DNA from: Glandiceps talaboti
Taxonomy: Eukaryota; Hemichordata; Enteropneusta; Spengelidae
DNA: 64,000 bases
Assembly (NCBI RefSeq): GCF_964340395.1
Contig: NC_135566.1
Location: 15,618,501 to 15,682,500, forward strand
Reading direction: 5' to 3'
In this document: positions 38,993 to 50,110 of the stretch, in pieces
Layout: each line of letters starts with the position of its first letter
How positions within the stretch are numbered: position 1 is the first letter of the stretch
Program-made: the position numbers and the translations under genes
The notes under the pieces: model-generated
What the model was told of the DNA's origin: nothing
The model's input: the letters and a program-made list of their open reading frames with translations, nothing else
Databases searched by the model: none

Positions 38993-41900
38993 ATGTCTTC
39001 CAAGGCATCACATCACCATGGTTACAGTGTAACTATCAGTACTAACAAAACTACAGATTGGTCCATTTCAATGAAAACTGCTCCGATTGGACAAGAAAAT
39101 GTAAAGTTCCCTAAAATGTCTTCAAGGAATACAGCGAGTTATAAAGCGAGAAGGTTGGGTTCGCCACGGACTATAAACAGTGTAGCTGGTAATCCAACCA
39201 AATTTCCACCGTTGTCAAGACGATCTTTACCAGACCAACGTAGCCTTAGAAATTTCAACCAATTGCAAGATGCACTTCAGATCACTGGAATAGATACCGA
39301 TGTTCCAGAACCGTCCAGTCCAACGAGATCTTTGACAGCTCGGTCTGACTCAGCTAGGTCAGAGGAAATCAGAGAATTACAGGTAATTCAGGCATTTTAG
39401 TCACATTTATTTGACAATATTTGTCTGGTACAGTGGTATCCATTTTGTTTCACTTACAAGTTACAGTGCTTTTAATCGAAGTATGAACAATGAAGTACTG
39501 CAACATATTGATAGATCTGAACTTGTCCTGATGCATTGACATAGATTTAGCTATAGTAGTCACGACGTTGCCTACTCAGCAGCAAAGTTGAATAATAGTT
39601 TACTTTGATAATGTCGCTGAATGGGCATGCAATATTGATTAAACCCTGTCTATTGGTAGATATCATCATGGCTAAATGTACAAAGTGATGTATTAGACAA
39701 CAAACCTTGGTAAATGTAAGAGGTACCAAATGTGAAATTTGTTATGATTGAAGTTATCAGTAATGACATCTTTGATCTGACCTTACTAAATTCTGTACAA
39801 AGACACAGACCTACTTTGGTAATGTATCAATATGTTGCAGTAGTTTGTCTTTCAGACTTTGTTTGGAAGCACTGTAAAGGTCAGGGTTTCAATCCCAGAT
39901 TCTCACACATGTATCATGTTATCAGTGGAGCCATGAGGATTACATAGGATTATTTCTTTTGTTCTGGACCAACTCTTCCTATAGCTTTGTCAGACAACTG
40001 TTTTTCACACCTAATGTTTAATACTTTTTTTACAGTGGGCCTTTAAATGTTTTGTGGTTGTAAAATCTCACAGTATTGCACAAAAACAATAATGTTGAAT
40101 GAATCAATATTTGGCAGAAGATAAAGATGATCAAAACATTACTGGTCGTAAATAATCTCTAATTGTTTTCATGACTTCACTTCCAATCAATACATTTACT
40201 TGTAATAGCAAGATATTCAGTTTTTACCACTCGGTATTCGGTTTACTGAGATAGACACAAACTAAAACTATTGTCGCAACATGTTGATACAACAGTGATA
40301 AGCTATTGAATGGACATTGGATTAATTATAGTCTCGGTAGGGAGGCGTCTCTGCAAACTAGTTTATTTAGAGTTCCATGAACTTGCAGCAGTACTGTTTT
40401 AGGACTTCCAATGTTTACACTATCTTGATCACAGGGTGATTAGAATCGCACAACAGAGGAACCGCTATCACCCACTTGTGTAATCTACCATATTAAAGAA
40501 CAATAGATTTAGTTTGCATCTATCTTGGTAAACCGAAAGCTTCATTACCAGAGTTGTATCTATTTGAGTCTAACAAGGGTTCACACTCAGCCTAGAATCT
40601 AGTCATGTGGGGATTTTTTTTGTTCCTGACTTTAACCCTACCACGCCTGGCATTTTGCTAGTTGTTATTCAAACCTAAAATTAGATTATGATTTCCTGCA
40701 GTGATGATTAAATATGGTAATTATGTTTACATCATATAGCTCAACCCTCTAAGTTGGTTCTAATCGCGTTGTGATGCTAATCACATCACATCACAGTGGG
40801 GAAAATTAAAAACCCAATAAGAATTTGTTTGTGTCTTCTTTCTGGTTGAGCATTCATTAAAGTAATCAGCTGTTAGCGAAATGCCAGGTGTGGTAGGGGA
40901 AAAGTGAGAGCCAAAAATCACATTCTTGCAAACCAGAGCTTTCTTCCGCGACACTGCGAAATATGTGCGTCTTGGACATGACGTACAAAAGGCTGTGGTT
41001 GATGACGATGCAAAAATCCATACACAACTGAATTATAGGCTAGTGTACACTTTACTAATCAACCATATACGAGTTCTTGGATGTCATGTGTCATATTGTC
41101 AGCTATGATTGCACCAAATATATTGTTGTTTTGATGACTTGAGAACCCTCTTGTATTTGTATTTGATTCTATTCAGTGCAGAATCGATATTTAAGTTATT
41201 AGTGAAGTACATGTAAGAAAACCAACCGAGGAATAAGAGTATTTTTTCAGATGTGTTTTATGTACTTCTTTTCAGGCCAAAGAAAAACAGTATAAAAACA
41301 AGATTACATCATTACAAAAACTTATTGAACAACTGCGGGCTGAGATCAAAACAAAACAGGAAGAAATAGACAGTCTTCAATTAAAAATACAAGAAACAGT
41401 AAGTTGAAAATTAGTTGTTTTCATTGAAAAATTTCTTTCACAGGATTCAATTTCACGCACAGCACATTTTAGCATTATCTAAATGTTTTTGTTCTACCCT
41501 CGTTGGCCTTTAATCTTTATGGGCTGATGATGAGGGCGCCCTCACATGGTATAAATCTCCCAGACTAAGTGTACTGTGATGCATTATACACATGTTAACT
41601 GATGGTGAGAGCAACATCATACATCTGTTTCCTTGAGGGACTGTGGGTCACTCCAACACAGTACAGACTGTTTCCCGAAGGAGAAGCCCAAGGTATCACT
41701 TCTTGAATAAAACTATGAATTTGGTATGGTACATACATACGTATGTGACAGTCATACCTTACACATTGAAAGTAGCAAAAAATGATAAATATTGTAGAAA
41801 ACTTTTTTTTTTCTTTCTGTTTCAATTTGATCTATTTTATTTCCATAGGAACAAAAGTACAAACAGTTATATGAAGAAGAAAAAGCAAATCATGAAAAAA

Positions 41901-44900
41901 CAAAAGAAGAACTCAAAGAAGCATTGAAACTATTAAATCAAAAGAATAATTATATAGATGAACTGAAGGCAAATCATGAGAAGAGGATGAGAGAGTCTAC
42001 AGATAAGGTAAGACTAAGACTAAGAGATAAGCTGAGATGGCGGAGGAGGACATTTAGAGGGGCATGATTCAGTCCCAGGTTCTCATGATATCACTGATTA
42101 GTGCTATCTTATCAGTGGTGCCATATAAGGATTACATAGGATAATTTTTTTGTACAGGACCAACTTTTTCTATAAGTCTACCACATGACTTTTTTCACCA
42201 AAATTTCAACCCTAATCTGATATGGGCCTTGATGACAGATGTACAGTTAACACAATTTATCAATGTCTATCTGCAGTATGAAAACAGACTTAGAGAATTA
42301 CGTCTACAGAAAGATAAGGAAATAGCTGAGAGAGATGCAAAACTGGAAGGATTGAAAAGGAGAATGGCAGAGGCTTTGAAAGACAACTCATGGTAAGTTG
42401 AGTGTGATTGGCTGAAGCTTTAAGACAACTCATGGTAAGTTGAGTGTGATTGGCTGAGGCTTTGAAAGACAACTCATGGTAAGTTGAGTGTGATTGGCTG
42501 AGGCTTTGAAAGACAACTCATGATAAGTTGAGTGTGATTGGCTGAGGCTTTGAAAGACAACTCATGGTAAGTTGAGTGTGATTGGCTGAAGCTTTGAAAG
42601 ACAACTCATGGTAAGTTGATTGTGATTGGCTGAGGCTTTGAAAGACAACTCATGGTAAGTTGAGTATGATTGGCTGAGGCTTTAAGACAGCTCATGGTAA
42701 GTTGATTGTGATTGGGTGAGGCTTTGAAAGACAACTCATGTTAAGTTGAGTGTGATTGGCTGAGGCTTTGAAAGACAACTCATGGTAAGTTGAGTGTGAT
42801 TGGCTGAGGTTTTAAGACAACTCATGGTGAGTTGAGTGTGGTTGGTTGAGGCTATAAATGACAACACAATGTTTAGTTGAGTGTAAACACCATGGTCCTG
42901 TGTGTTCAATACTAGAGTATTTCAATTAATGTATAGCTTTGTTACATTAGTATATATCACACAGTTACATATGCACTGACCTTTCTTTGAAACTTTTCAT
43001 AGGGAGAGACAGCAACAGTTGGAAGAGCTGAGCAAGGAACTGGCAAGAATCAATGAAGAATGTAGACTCCTGAAGTCTAAGATGAAAGCACTCAAAGTTA
43101 GAGATGTAGGTATCCCATGAACATGTAACATAGCTTCTCAATGTTTTATTGCAATATGTGTAGTGAGGTAAAATCTGCCTCAGTCACTCCACATCAGTTT
43201 CCTTTGGCAAACCGTACAGGCTAAAAAATGATTCCAAGTTTTATCTTTTTTTCATTGAAAAAATTGTGGTTTGATGAAATAAAATATCCTAAAATAAAAA
43301 CTTGTTTGAATTAAATAATATTAACGTGAAATAGAAGTATGGATTCCAACGAAAAATTACAAATAAATGATTAAAATTAATTAGTCTGGAACACCGAAAA
43401 ATACAAAAACTACAGCCAGAAAAAGAATGATAGTTTTGGCCTGTACAGCTTGCCATAGTTTCCTATCATTATTGTGTTCAGAGCAGTTAAAGTTGCACAA
43501 GCTGAATTGTAACCTTTTTTGCTTATATAAGTATACTTCTTTCTTTCATTCTTACCTAAATGAATGCTAGTAGCAAAATTCTTTCATCTGACTTGGTTTC
43601 AGTATATCTCCTACATGTAAATTCCTTGTGAATCAATTGTTTGTTGTTGATTTTTTTATACAGGATAACTGTAAAAATTGTCAAGATTTGCTGAAGCAAG
43701 TTGAATTGAAGACAACAACGGTCGTCAACCAAGAGGCAACAATAAAACAGTTAGCAACTCTATGTAAGAAGTTTGAAGTTCAGCTAAGTCAACAGGTACA
43801 GACATCATTTTATTGATTCAATATTTATTAGCGGCAGTTCAGCAATCTGCAAATTATGATCACAATCAGTATTTTGCAACGTAGATTTATAATTTGATCT
43901 CTGAATTATTTGCCGAATTCTTTGCCTCTGTTTGATTGATTCACCATTCACCAGTAGGTTTTAACAATCTGCAAGTTATGATCACAATCATTATTTTGCA
44001 ACGTAGAGTCATAATTTGACCTGAATTCTTTGTTGCAGTTTGATTGATTCACCATTCACTAGTGGGATTTCAAGTATGCAAGTTACAATCACAATTATTA
44101 TTTGGCAACGTAAATTTATATATTTTATCTCTGAATTCTTTGCCAATGTTTATAAACAATTACTGACTATGTCTTGACAAGTTAGGGGGCCATTACAACA
44201 TCATAATATCTTTTCACATCGATCAAGTTGATGATATGCATCATAATATGTTTGCTTGTTGATCAATGTCGACCAGAGAGCGGCATATGACATGCAGTGA
44301 TGAAACATGTCTGTTTCTCGATGAAATCAAACTTGGCATGTGATATGCTGTAGAAATTTTTATTAAAGACTAATACTTGCATATTTCACTAGATAACAAA
44401 AACATAAAAATAAGTAGTGACTAGGAAAGTGTTTTCATTTACATAAACACAATGCACCAGTTAGGGTCATAATGCTTCAAACACATAAAGGAATTGACAA
44501 AATAACACTGTAGTATGTATGTAAATAATGCACCAACTAACTATTTCTGAATTCTAGGGTTTGATTGGATGTTACCTTGATGTTATCAATCAATTACACA
44601 ATCTTTGATCACATGTATTTTCTTAAAAAAAAAATATTTCTAAGTCATGTCAAAAAAGCTATTAGTGATCTAGTGTCCAAGCATTTATTTGAATACTTGA
44701 TGTTATGACGCCCTCACAGCGAATGTTAGAAAGTATTTATCTGTATTGTTCAAAGATCAAGCAATAATCCAATCCAATCGCATTTTCCAATGAACCAACA
44801 CAGCCACCTGTGCGATTTTGTAGGCTTTGTATTTGGTGAAGAGGAGGAAATTTCTTTGAACTTCATTTTCAAACTGTTTGTTTATGTGGTACATGTATTA

Positions 44901-45013
44901 TACGTCACTGTGAATGTTTCCCTCTCTTGTAGGATCTATTATTGAAGGAGTGGGCTGATAGTAAAGGCTATGATATCGGAAGAATACCAAATAGCAAAAA
45001 AGAAAGCAAATAA
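38993..45013 (+). CDS. Unrecognised coiled-coil protein, 7 exons, 367 aa
   Basis: Exons: 38993-39382, 41276-41398, 41849-42007, 42277-42392, 43003-43105, 43664-43795, 44933-45013. All have consensus splice borders and compatible phases, and end in TAA at 45011. The ATG at 38993 is the first in frame after a TAA at 38966. Residues 1-130 form a basic Ser/Thr/Arg-rich, probably disordered head. Residues 130-300 are a long charged heptad-like coiled coil rich in Lys, Glu and Gln, for example QKLIEQLRAEIKTKQEEID. A C-x2-C pair (NCKNC, about residues 300-303) begins the sixth exon, followed by a second short coil and the tail LLLKEWADSKGYDIGRIP. I do not recognise the family; the organisation resembles centrosomal, ciliary or cytoskeletal coiled-coil proteins, but nothing in the sequence fixes a role. 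The 5' splice site of exon 4 has been amplified into a minisatellite. An acceptor-like TTTCCACAG at 38942-38950 suggests that the 5' UTR is spliced. Confidence 0.85.
39865..40030. mobile_element. SINE-like repeat family E, inverted copy
   Basis: It contains AGGTCAGGGTTTCAATCCCA and GGAGCCATGAGGATTACATA, then TTCTGGACCAACTC, the reverse complement of the copy at 13590-13735. A further copy lies at 42055-42190. It is in intron 1 of the coiled-coil gene. Confidence 0.45.
40225..40552. mobile_element. TIR element family G, copy 2 (inverted)
   Basis: ATTCGGTTTACTGAGATAGA at the left and TCTATCTTGGTAAACCGAAA at the right are inverted. The interior TTCCAATGTTTACACTATCT, then TGATCACAGGGTGATTAG, is the reverse complement of the copy at 25637-25957. 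Confidence 0.85.
42370..42870 (+). repeat. 44-bp minisatellite built from an exon end plus its 5' splice site
   Basis: The last 23 bases of exon 4 of the coiled-coil gene (GAGGCTTTGAAAGACAACTC, then ATG) plus GTAAGTTGAGTGTGATTGGC, then T, are repeated about eleven times. Intact donor-like GT sites fall at 42393 (exon border), 42435, 42479, 42567, 42611, 42655, 42697, 42785 and 42827; copies at 42523 (GA), 42741 (TT) and 42871 are mutated. In the reading frame each unit boundary encodes TGG TAA, so use of any later donor would end the protein at once. Confidence 0.95.
43838..44150. repeat. About 130-bp tandem repeat, 2.5 copies
   Basis: CAATCTGCAAATTATGATCA, ATTTTGCAACGTAGATTTAT and GTTTGATTGATTCACCATTC recur in order, with divergence. 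It lies in intron 6 of the coiled-coil gene. Confidence 0.8.
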
Positions 45014-45037
45014 CGAGATGTTGCCATGTAGAACAGT

Positions 45038-45043
45038 AATAAA
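45038..45043 (+). terminator. Candidate polyadenylation signal of the coiled-coil gene
   Basis: AATAAA lies 25 bases after the TAA stop, with a GT-rich stretch (TTGTGTGTGGGGT) directly downstream, as expected of a cleavage site. It would give a very short 3' UTR. Confidence 0.35.
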
Positions 45044-45645
45044 TACATTGTGTGTGGGGTACTGAGATGCAATGACTGGCAACAGACATTTCTTCCATTT
45101 ACAGGAGGAATTCTTCCTACTAGCCAAGAAGGTGCAAAGACACTAAGTGCTATGGAAGTAGTAGGCAATTATCAAGACAACACAGCAGGTGATTGACTGG
45201 ATGTACCATATTAGTGTATGATGGTGTATAGCTTCACGTTTGTATTTACACCGATGTTACTCACCAATACTGTATGTGTGTGTGTACAAACGACTGGTCT
45301 GTTATAGTGTGTGTCTTTTGGTGGCAACCAACTTGGAATACCAGAAAGTGAAGTCAGCACACCACAAGCCTACATGTACTTGGAGCAAAAACGTACTCAC
45401 GTATCTGTGCTGTGTACTACTATGGGATGTTACTGTATTTTTTTATCCAGTGAAATTGAAATTGATAAAGTTCAAAATGCTGATGAACTAATGGCAGCTA
45501 TTGAAATTCTGTGTAGTATGTATGACAAGCAGAGATGAAGCGTTGTAAACCTGTGTTCTCTTTATGACAATAATACTTTATGTACACTATAAAGTTTTTA
45601 TTACATCTGTAATAAGATGTTCTTTTGTTTGTTTAGAATACCAAG

Positions 45646-45847
45646 ATGTGTCAGCCCTAGACAGTGTGCCCTCTAGTGATAACCAAATTTGTTGTTGTGA
45701 GTCAAAATGAGAAAAACTGGCATATCTTCTGAGTTACCACACACTATAGTAAGAGAGAGGGGAACACCAAATTTTGGTGCATCACTAGAAATTGTGTGTG
45801 TCAGTAGCACGTCAAATTGGCTTGGAGGGCACACTGGCCTTAGCTAA
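45646..45847. mobile_element. Short inverted-repeat element
   Basis: AGCCCTAGACAGTGTGCCCT at the left pairs with AGGGCACACTGGCCTTAGCT at the right; the arms extend to about 35 bases with mismatches. It is 202 bp with no reading frame. Confidence 0.55.
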
Positions 45848-46189
45848 AGTCTCGGTGAAGATTACACATGTATATAGTGAGATGAACCATTCATCACGGA
45901 AGTATAGATGGATGGATATTTAAACTAAGATCTGTTACAAATACATAAAGTACATGAATGTCTTTGTTTGTTTTATTGAAACCCATGACACCTAATTATA
46001 ATAATTATAATAAATTTGTGAATACCTACATGTGCTGGCAGCTACAAAAATTTCTTTATTTACTTGAAGCTAAGTAATTGATATTTCATCAACTTTTGAA
46101 ATAAGTTTTAAATTATATCAGTGCAAGCAAGTGTGATTATTTTATATTTGAATTTCAACATTAAGTAGTTGTAAATTTCTGACATAGAC

Positions 46190-46590
46190 CTCTGGGATTG
46201 CATACTGATATGTTTGAGTAAATGAGTTCTGATTGGTCAGTATTTCTCAAATTGACCAATCAGGTCACATAAATTCCAGCCACTTAGCTCTGATTGGTCA
46301 AAATGACCAACTAGTCTGATACTGATAAATTTAAGTAACTGAACTTTGATTCGGTAATAATTTGTCAAATTGACCAATCAGGTCACACAAAAATAACTTT
46401 CAGTATGAGCTCTGGTTAATCAAGTACTTGGTCAAAATGAACTTTTTATTGTCATGTTTCAGTAAATAGGCTCCCTCCAATTGGTCAGTTTTACATGGTA
46501 TAACATAAACAACCAATCAGATCACATGATGAATACTAGTAGTTACATTTCTGTAACTGAGCTCTGATTGGTCAAAGTTACAAACACTGA
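46190..46590. repeat. Degenerate repeat rich in TGATTGGTCA / TGACCAATCA
   Basis: CCAAT-box-like words occur about ten times in both orientations at roughly 40-60 bp spacing, for example CTGATTGGTCAGTATTTCTC followed by AAATTGACCAATCAGGTCAC. The tracts look like an old, diverged tandem array. Confidence 0.65.
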
Positions 46591-47672
46591 TGTGTTTTAG
46601 TAAAGCAACCATGGTAGTGTAGTAGCCTATCATCTCAATAGCGAATTATCTCACTTTTCACACTGTAAACACAACAAAGTAGAAATAACAAATTTTTCAT
46701 AACTTTTTTTTTTTCTTTTTGGTTGAACTGTCAGCCCAACTCTACTAAAAGTACTATGTAAAGGATCCACCGATTTGAAAAAATCTATTTACCATTTTAA
46801 ATTGATACATTCTAATTATGATTGTAAATGAAATAATGGGACAAGAACTTTAAGTTTTGTCTAACTTTATTTCTAGTGTACATTCCATTAGTAACGCTAA
46901 TTCTTTGAATCTATAATTTTTATAAAACTGTAAATATTGGGAGTTGTAAGTTGACTTTTAGACTGTAACAGTTTGATCAATTGGTGCCATAATGTGTACA
47001 GTTTTTTTCTTATACATTTTATGATTTTAGTAATAATTCCAAGGTAATGAGTGTTTGAGTGTGTTGATTTGTTATGATTTTTGTTCATGTTTTTATCTGA
47101 CAGTTTCATTGGGTTGAATATCCTGGTATAAAAGATATAAGGCTTCATCAATTAAATATTTTGTTTGCCATCCTTGGACTTCACCAAAACCTACCAGGCA
47201 GTCAGGGAAATAAAACAAACCACAGAATAAACTCACTAGCATGTCATGTAAATTCACTTTTCTGTTCATTCGTTACCCGTTTGTACCTAAATCGACTAGA
47301 CTGTTCAAATAGAAATGTTTGACTGTCTTAAAACAACTATTTGGAGATATGTAGTTATTCTGAAGATATTTGAAGTCTTTCCATTTACAATAGCATAAAA
47401 TACGGCCTTCCATGGAAATTTTGAGCAAATGAAATGTTTTTTTTCTTCTTCTAAATCTACGACTAAACCTACCTGCATGCAGACGGCAAACAAAGAATTT
47501 AATTGATGTTGCCTGACGAGATTTGTTTAAGACAACCATGTAGTTAAAAACACTTCATTGTGTCTGAGGCTTATACTAAGTAACATTTTTTATTTACGTT
47601 TGTTCATTGTTATTAAGACTTTAATTCTGATTTGATGTGTTCAAACAGGATGTCAGTATTATGTATTATTCA

Positions 47673-48090
47673 TTAGGTAAAATAAAATTTTTATGTGTGT
47701 TTCTGATAACCCAGCCGATCCTTGTTTAAGTAGTCTAGTCCGTGAATGGTATCGTTACGATTTACACTTCCACTCACTACATTGGCATCCAGACTAAGTT
47801 TAAGCTGCCAACACTGAACATTTTTAAACATTTACAAAAATAGATACAAAATTCTTGACCTTCATGCACATGTTTTCTTTCCCCTGTGATATCGGTACAT
47901 ACTTCATCAAACTAGTATCACAGAAGAGGTATTGTGATTGACATTTCATTTTGTTTTGTCAGCGCAATATTTTTCAAAAATAAAAAAAACAATTAAAAAG
48001 GTAAAGATGAAATAAAAACCTGACCTACCTACCCTATTATCTGAGGTCATATTATCAGAAACACACAAGTTTTTTTTTTTTTCGCCTTAA
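47673..48090. mobile_element. TIR element family C, copy 3
   Basis: TTAGGTAAAATAAAATTTTT, then GTGTGTTTCTGATAACCCAG, pairs with TATTATCAGAAACACACAAG and TTTTTTCGCCTTAA at the right end. The length is about 418 bp, shorter than the other two copies. Confidence 0.8.
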
Positions 48091-48411
48091 GTATGTTATT
48101 ATATCAGTTTCCTGGTTTAAGAACCATGACCTTTGTGTACTTGTTCCCAAGGGCATTTCTTTTCAGAGAAAAATATCTGCTAAGTGCTTTATAATGTCAA
48201 AGGAAATCATGTGATAATTGTGTGACAGGTGAATTGAAAATTGTCTATGGAGTATGTCAGCATACAATATTGAGTGATTAAATGATTGTCTGACCCTACC
48301 ACAGACTGACAGATCTGTTGTCGTGGACATTGCTGGTAATCTCTTGCTAATGCACATTGCAGTGATTACAGAAGATTTCAACTTTGCTTGCAAATGTGTT
48401 TATACGATGTA

Positions 48412-49057
48412 TAAAGATCAGTAAGACTGATCACAAGGTTTCATCTTGAGATAGACACCATAAAGAGAACACACAAACATCTCTTACAAAGTGTCTGCTC
48501 TGTAGACACAATAAAGATAACACATAAACACCCCTTACAGTGTCTGCTCTGTAGACACAATAAAGACAACACACAAAACATCCCTTACACAGTGTCTGCT
48601 CTGTAGACACAATAAAGATAACACACAAACACCCCTGACACAGTGTCTGCTCTGTAGACACAGTAAAGATAACACACAAACATCTCTTACACAGTGTCTG
48701 CTCTGTACTACTGTAGACACAATAAAGATAACACACAAACACCCCTTACACAGTGTCTGCTCTGTAGACACAATAAAGATAACACACAAACACCCCTTAC
48801 AGTGTCTGCTCTGTAGACACAATACAAATAACCGTGTCTGCTTTGTAGACACAAAGAAAATAACACACAAACACCCCTTACAGTGTCTGCTCTGTAGACA
48901 CAATAAAGATAACACACAAACACTTCTTACACAGTGTCTGCTCTGTATTTCATAAACGACAGCAAATACAAATGTAACAAAATACAAAGCAGACTGTGTA
49001 TTTGTGTGTTATCTTTATTCAACATGAAACCTTGTGATCAGTCTCACTGATCTTGAT
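48412..49057. mobile_element. Element with terminal inverted repeats and an internal minisatellite
   Basis: The ends are inverted: AAGATCAGTAAGACTGATCA, then CAAGGTTTCAT at the left, and ATGAAACCTTGTGATCAGTC, then TCACTGATCTT at the right. Between them lie about eight to nine units of roughly 61 bp (AGTGTCTGCTCTGTAGACAC, then AATAAAGATAACACACAAAC). Each unit carries the small palindrome GTGTCTGCTCTGTAGACAC. The Cys-rich frames on the minus strand are by-products. Confidence 0.85.
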
Positions 49058-49439
49058 GCATAATTTAATAGCATTTGAGAACTAAGAGAAAATCTCCTGT
49101 AAGGGAATGCCCACAAGAAGTATGTCTGTCTATTCCAAGTGCTAACCTGACCAGCAAAATTTTGTGTATGTTTTCAAGACAGGTCAATCATGTTCTACAT
49201 GTTGGAAATTTCACCATATGTCATGTAACTGGTTACATTTCATGCTGTAATTACTAAAAGAGGCTGTGTTTTTCACCTACCACCACAGCTACACTAGTTT
49301 GTATTGACTTCTGGGCATCCATTCTGATATTTCAGATTTGTACTTGAAACTGAGTTCTCGAGATATCAGATGTAAAATTTAAAAGTTGATCATAGGGACA
49401 CAAGTGTTATCAACTTTTTGAATCAATCGTTTCATATAT

Positions 49440-50110
49440 AGTGGTTTCTTTACGCTTCCAGAATCCATTGATTCCCAATTTTAATATTCTTCCAACTATA
49501 GTGGGTTCTCTAGACTTCCAGCATTCCTTCCCACTTTCAGAATAATTCCATCATATACAGTTGGTTCCTTAAGAGTTCCAGCATCTATTCCCAGTTTCAG
49601 AATTGTTCCATCATACCAGTATATAGTGGGTTCCTTAGCCTTCCAAAATTGGTTCCATAATATATAATGGGTTTCCTTAGACTTCCAATATCCATTCGCA
49701 ATTTCAGAATGGTTCCATCATATATAGTGGGTTTCCTTAGACTTCCAGCAACCATTCCCAATTTCAGAATTGGTTCCATCACATATAGTGGGTTTCCTTA
49801 GAATTCTAGCAACCATTCCCAATTTCAGAATTGGTTCCATAATATATAATGGGTTTTCTTAGACTTCCAGCATCCATTCCCAATTTCAGAATTGGTTCCA
49901 TCATATATAGTGGGTTCCTTAGACTTCCAGCAACCATTCATAATTTTAGAATAGTTCCATCATACCGGTATATAGTGGGTTCCTTAGCCTTCCAGAATTG
50001 GTTCCATCATATTATATATTGGGATCTGTACACTTCCAGTATCCATGCCCAATGTCAGAATCTATCCCATAATATATAATGGGTTCCATAGATTTCCAGC
50101 ATCCATTTTG
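49440..50110. repeat. About 60-bp tandem repeat, roughly 11 copies
   Basis: The unit reads CCATTCCCAATTTCAGAATT, GGTTCCATCATATATAGTGG, GTTCCTTAGACTTCCAGCAT. Units are diverged and some are truncated. It is intergenic. Confidence 0.9.

Noticed and set aside
45240-45538. Plus-strand frames of 83 and 75 codons after the coiled-coil gene
   Set aside because: They lie beyond the stop and a likely polyadenylation signal and match nothing I know; a further exon was considered but has no frame-compatible link.
48431-48987. Cys-rich frames of 103 and 150 codons on the minus strand
   Set aside because: They are translations of the 61-bp units in a TIR element, open in several frames.
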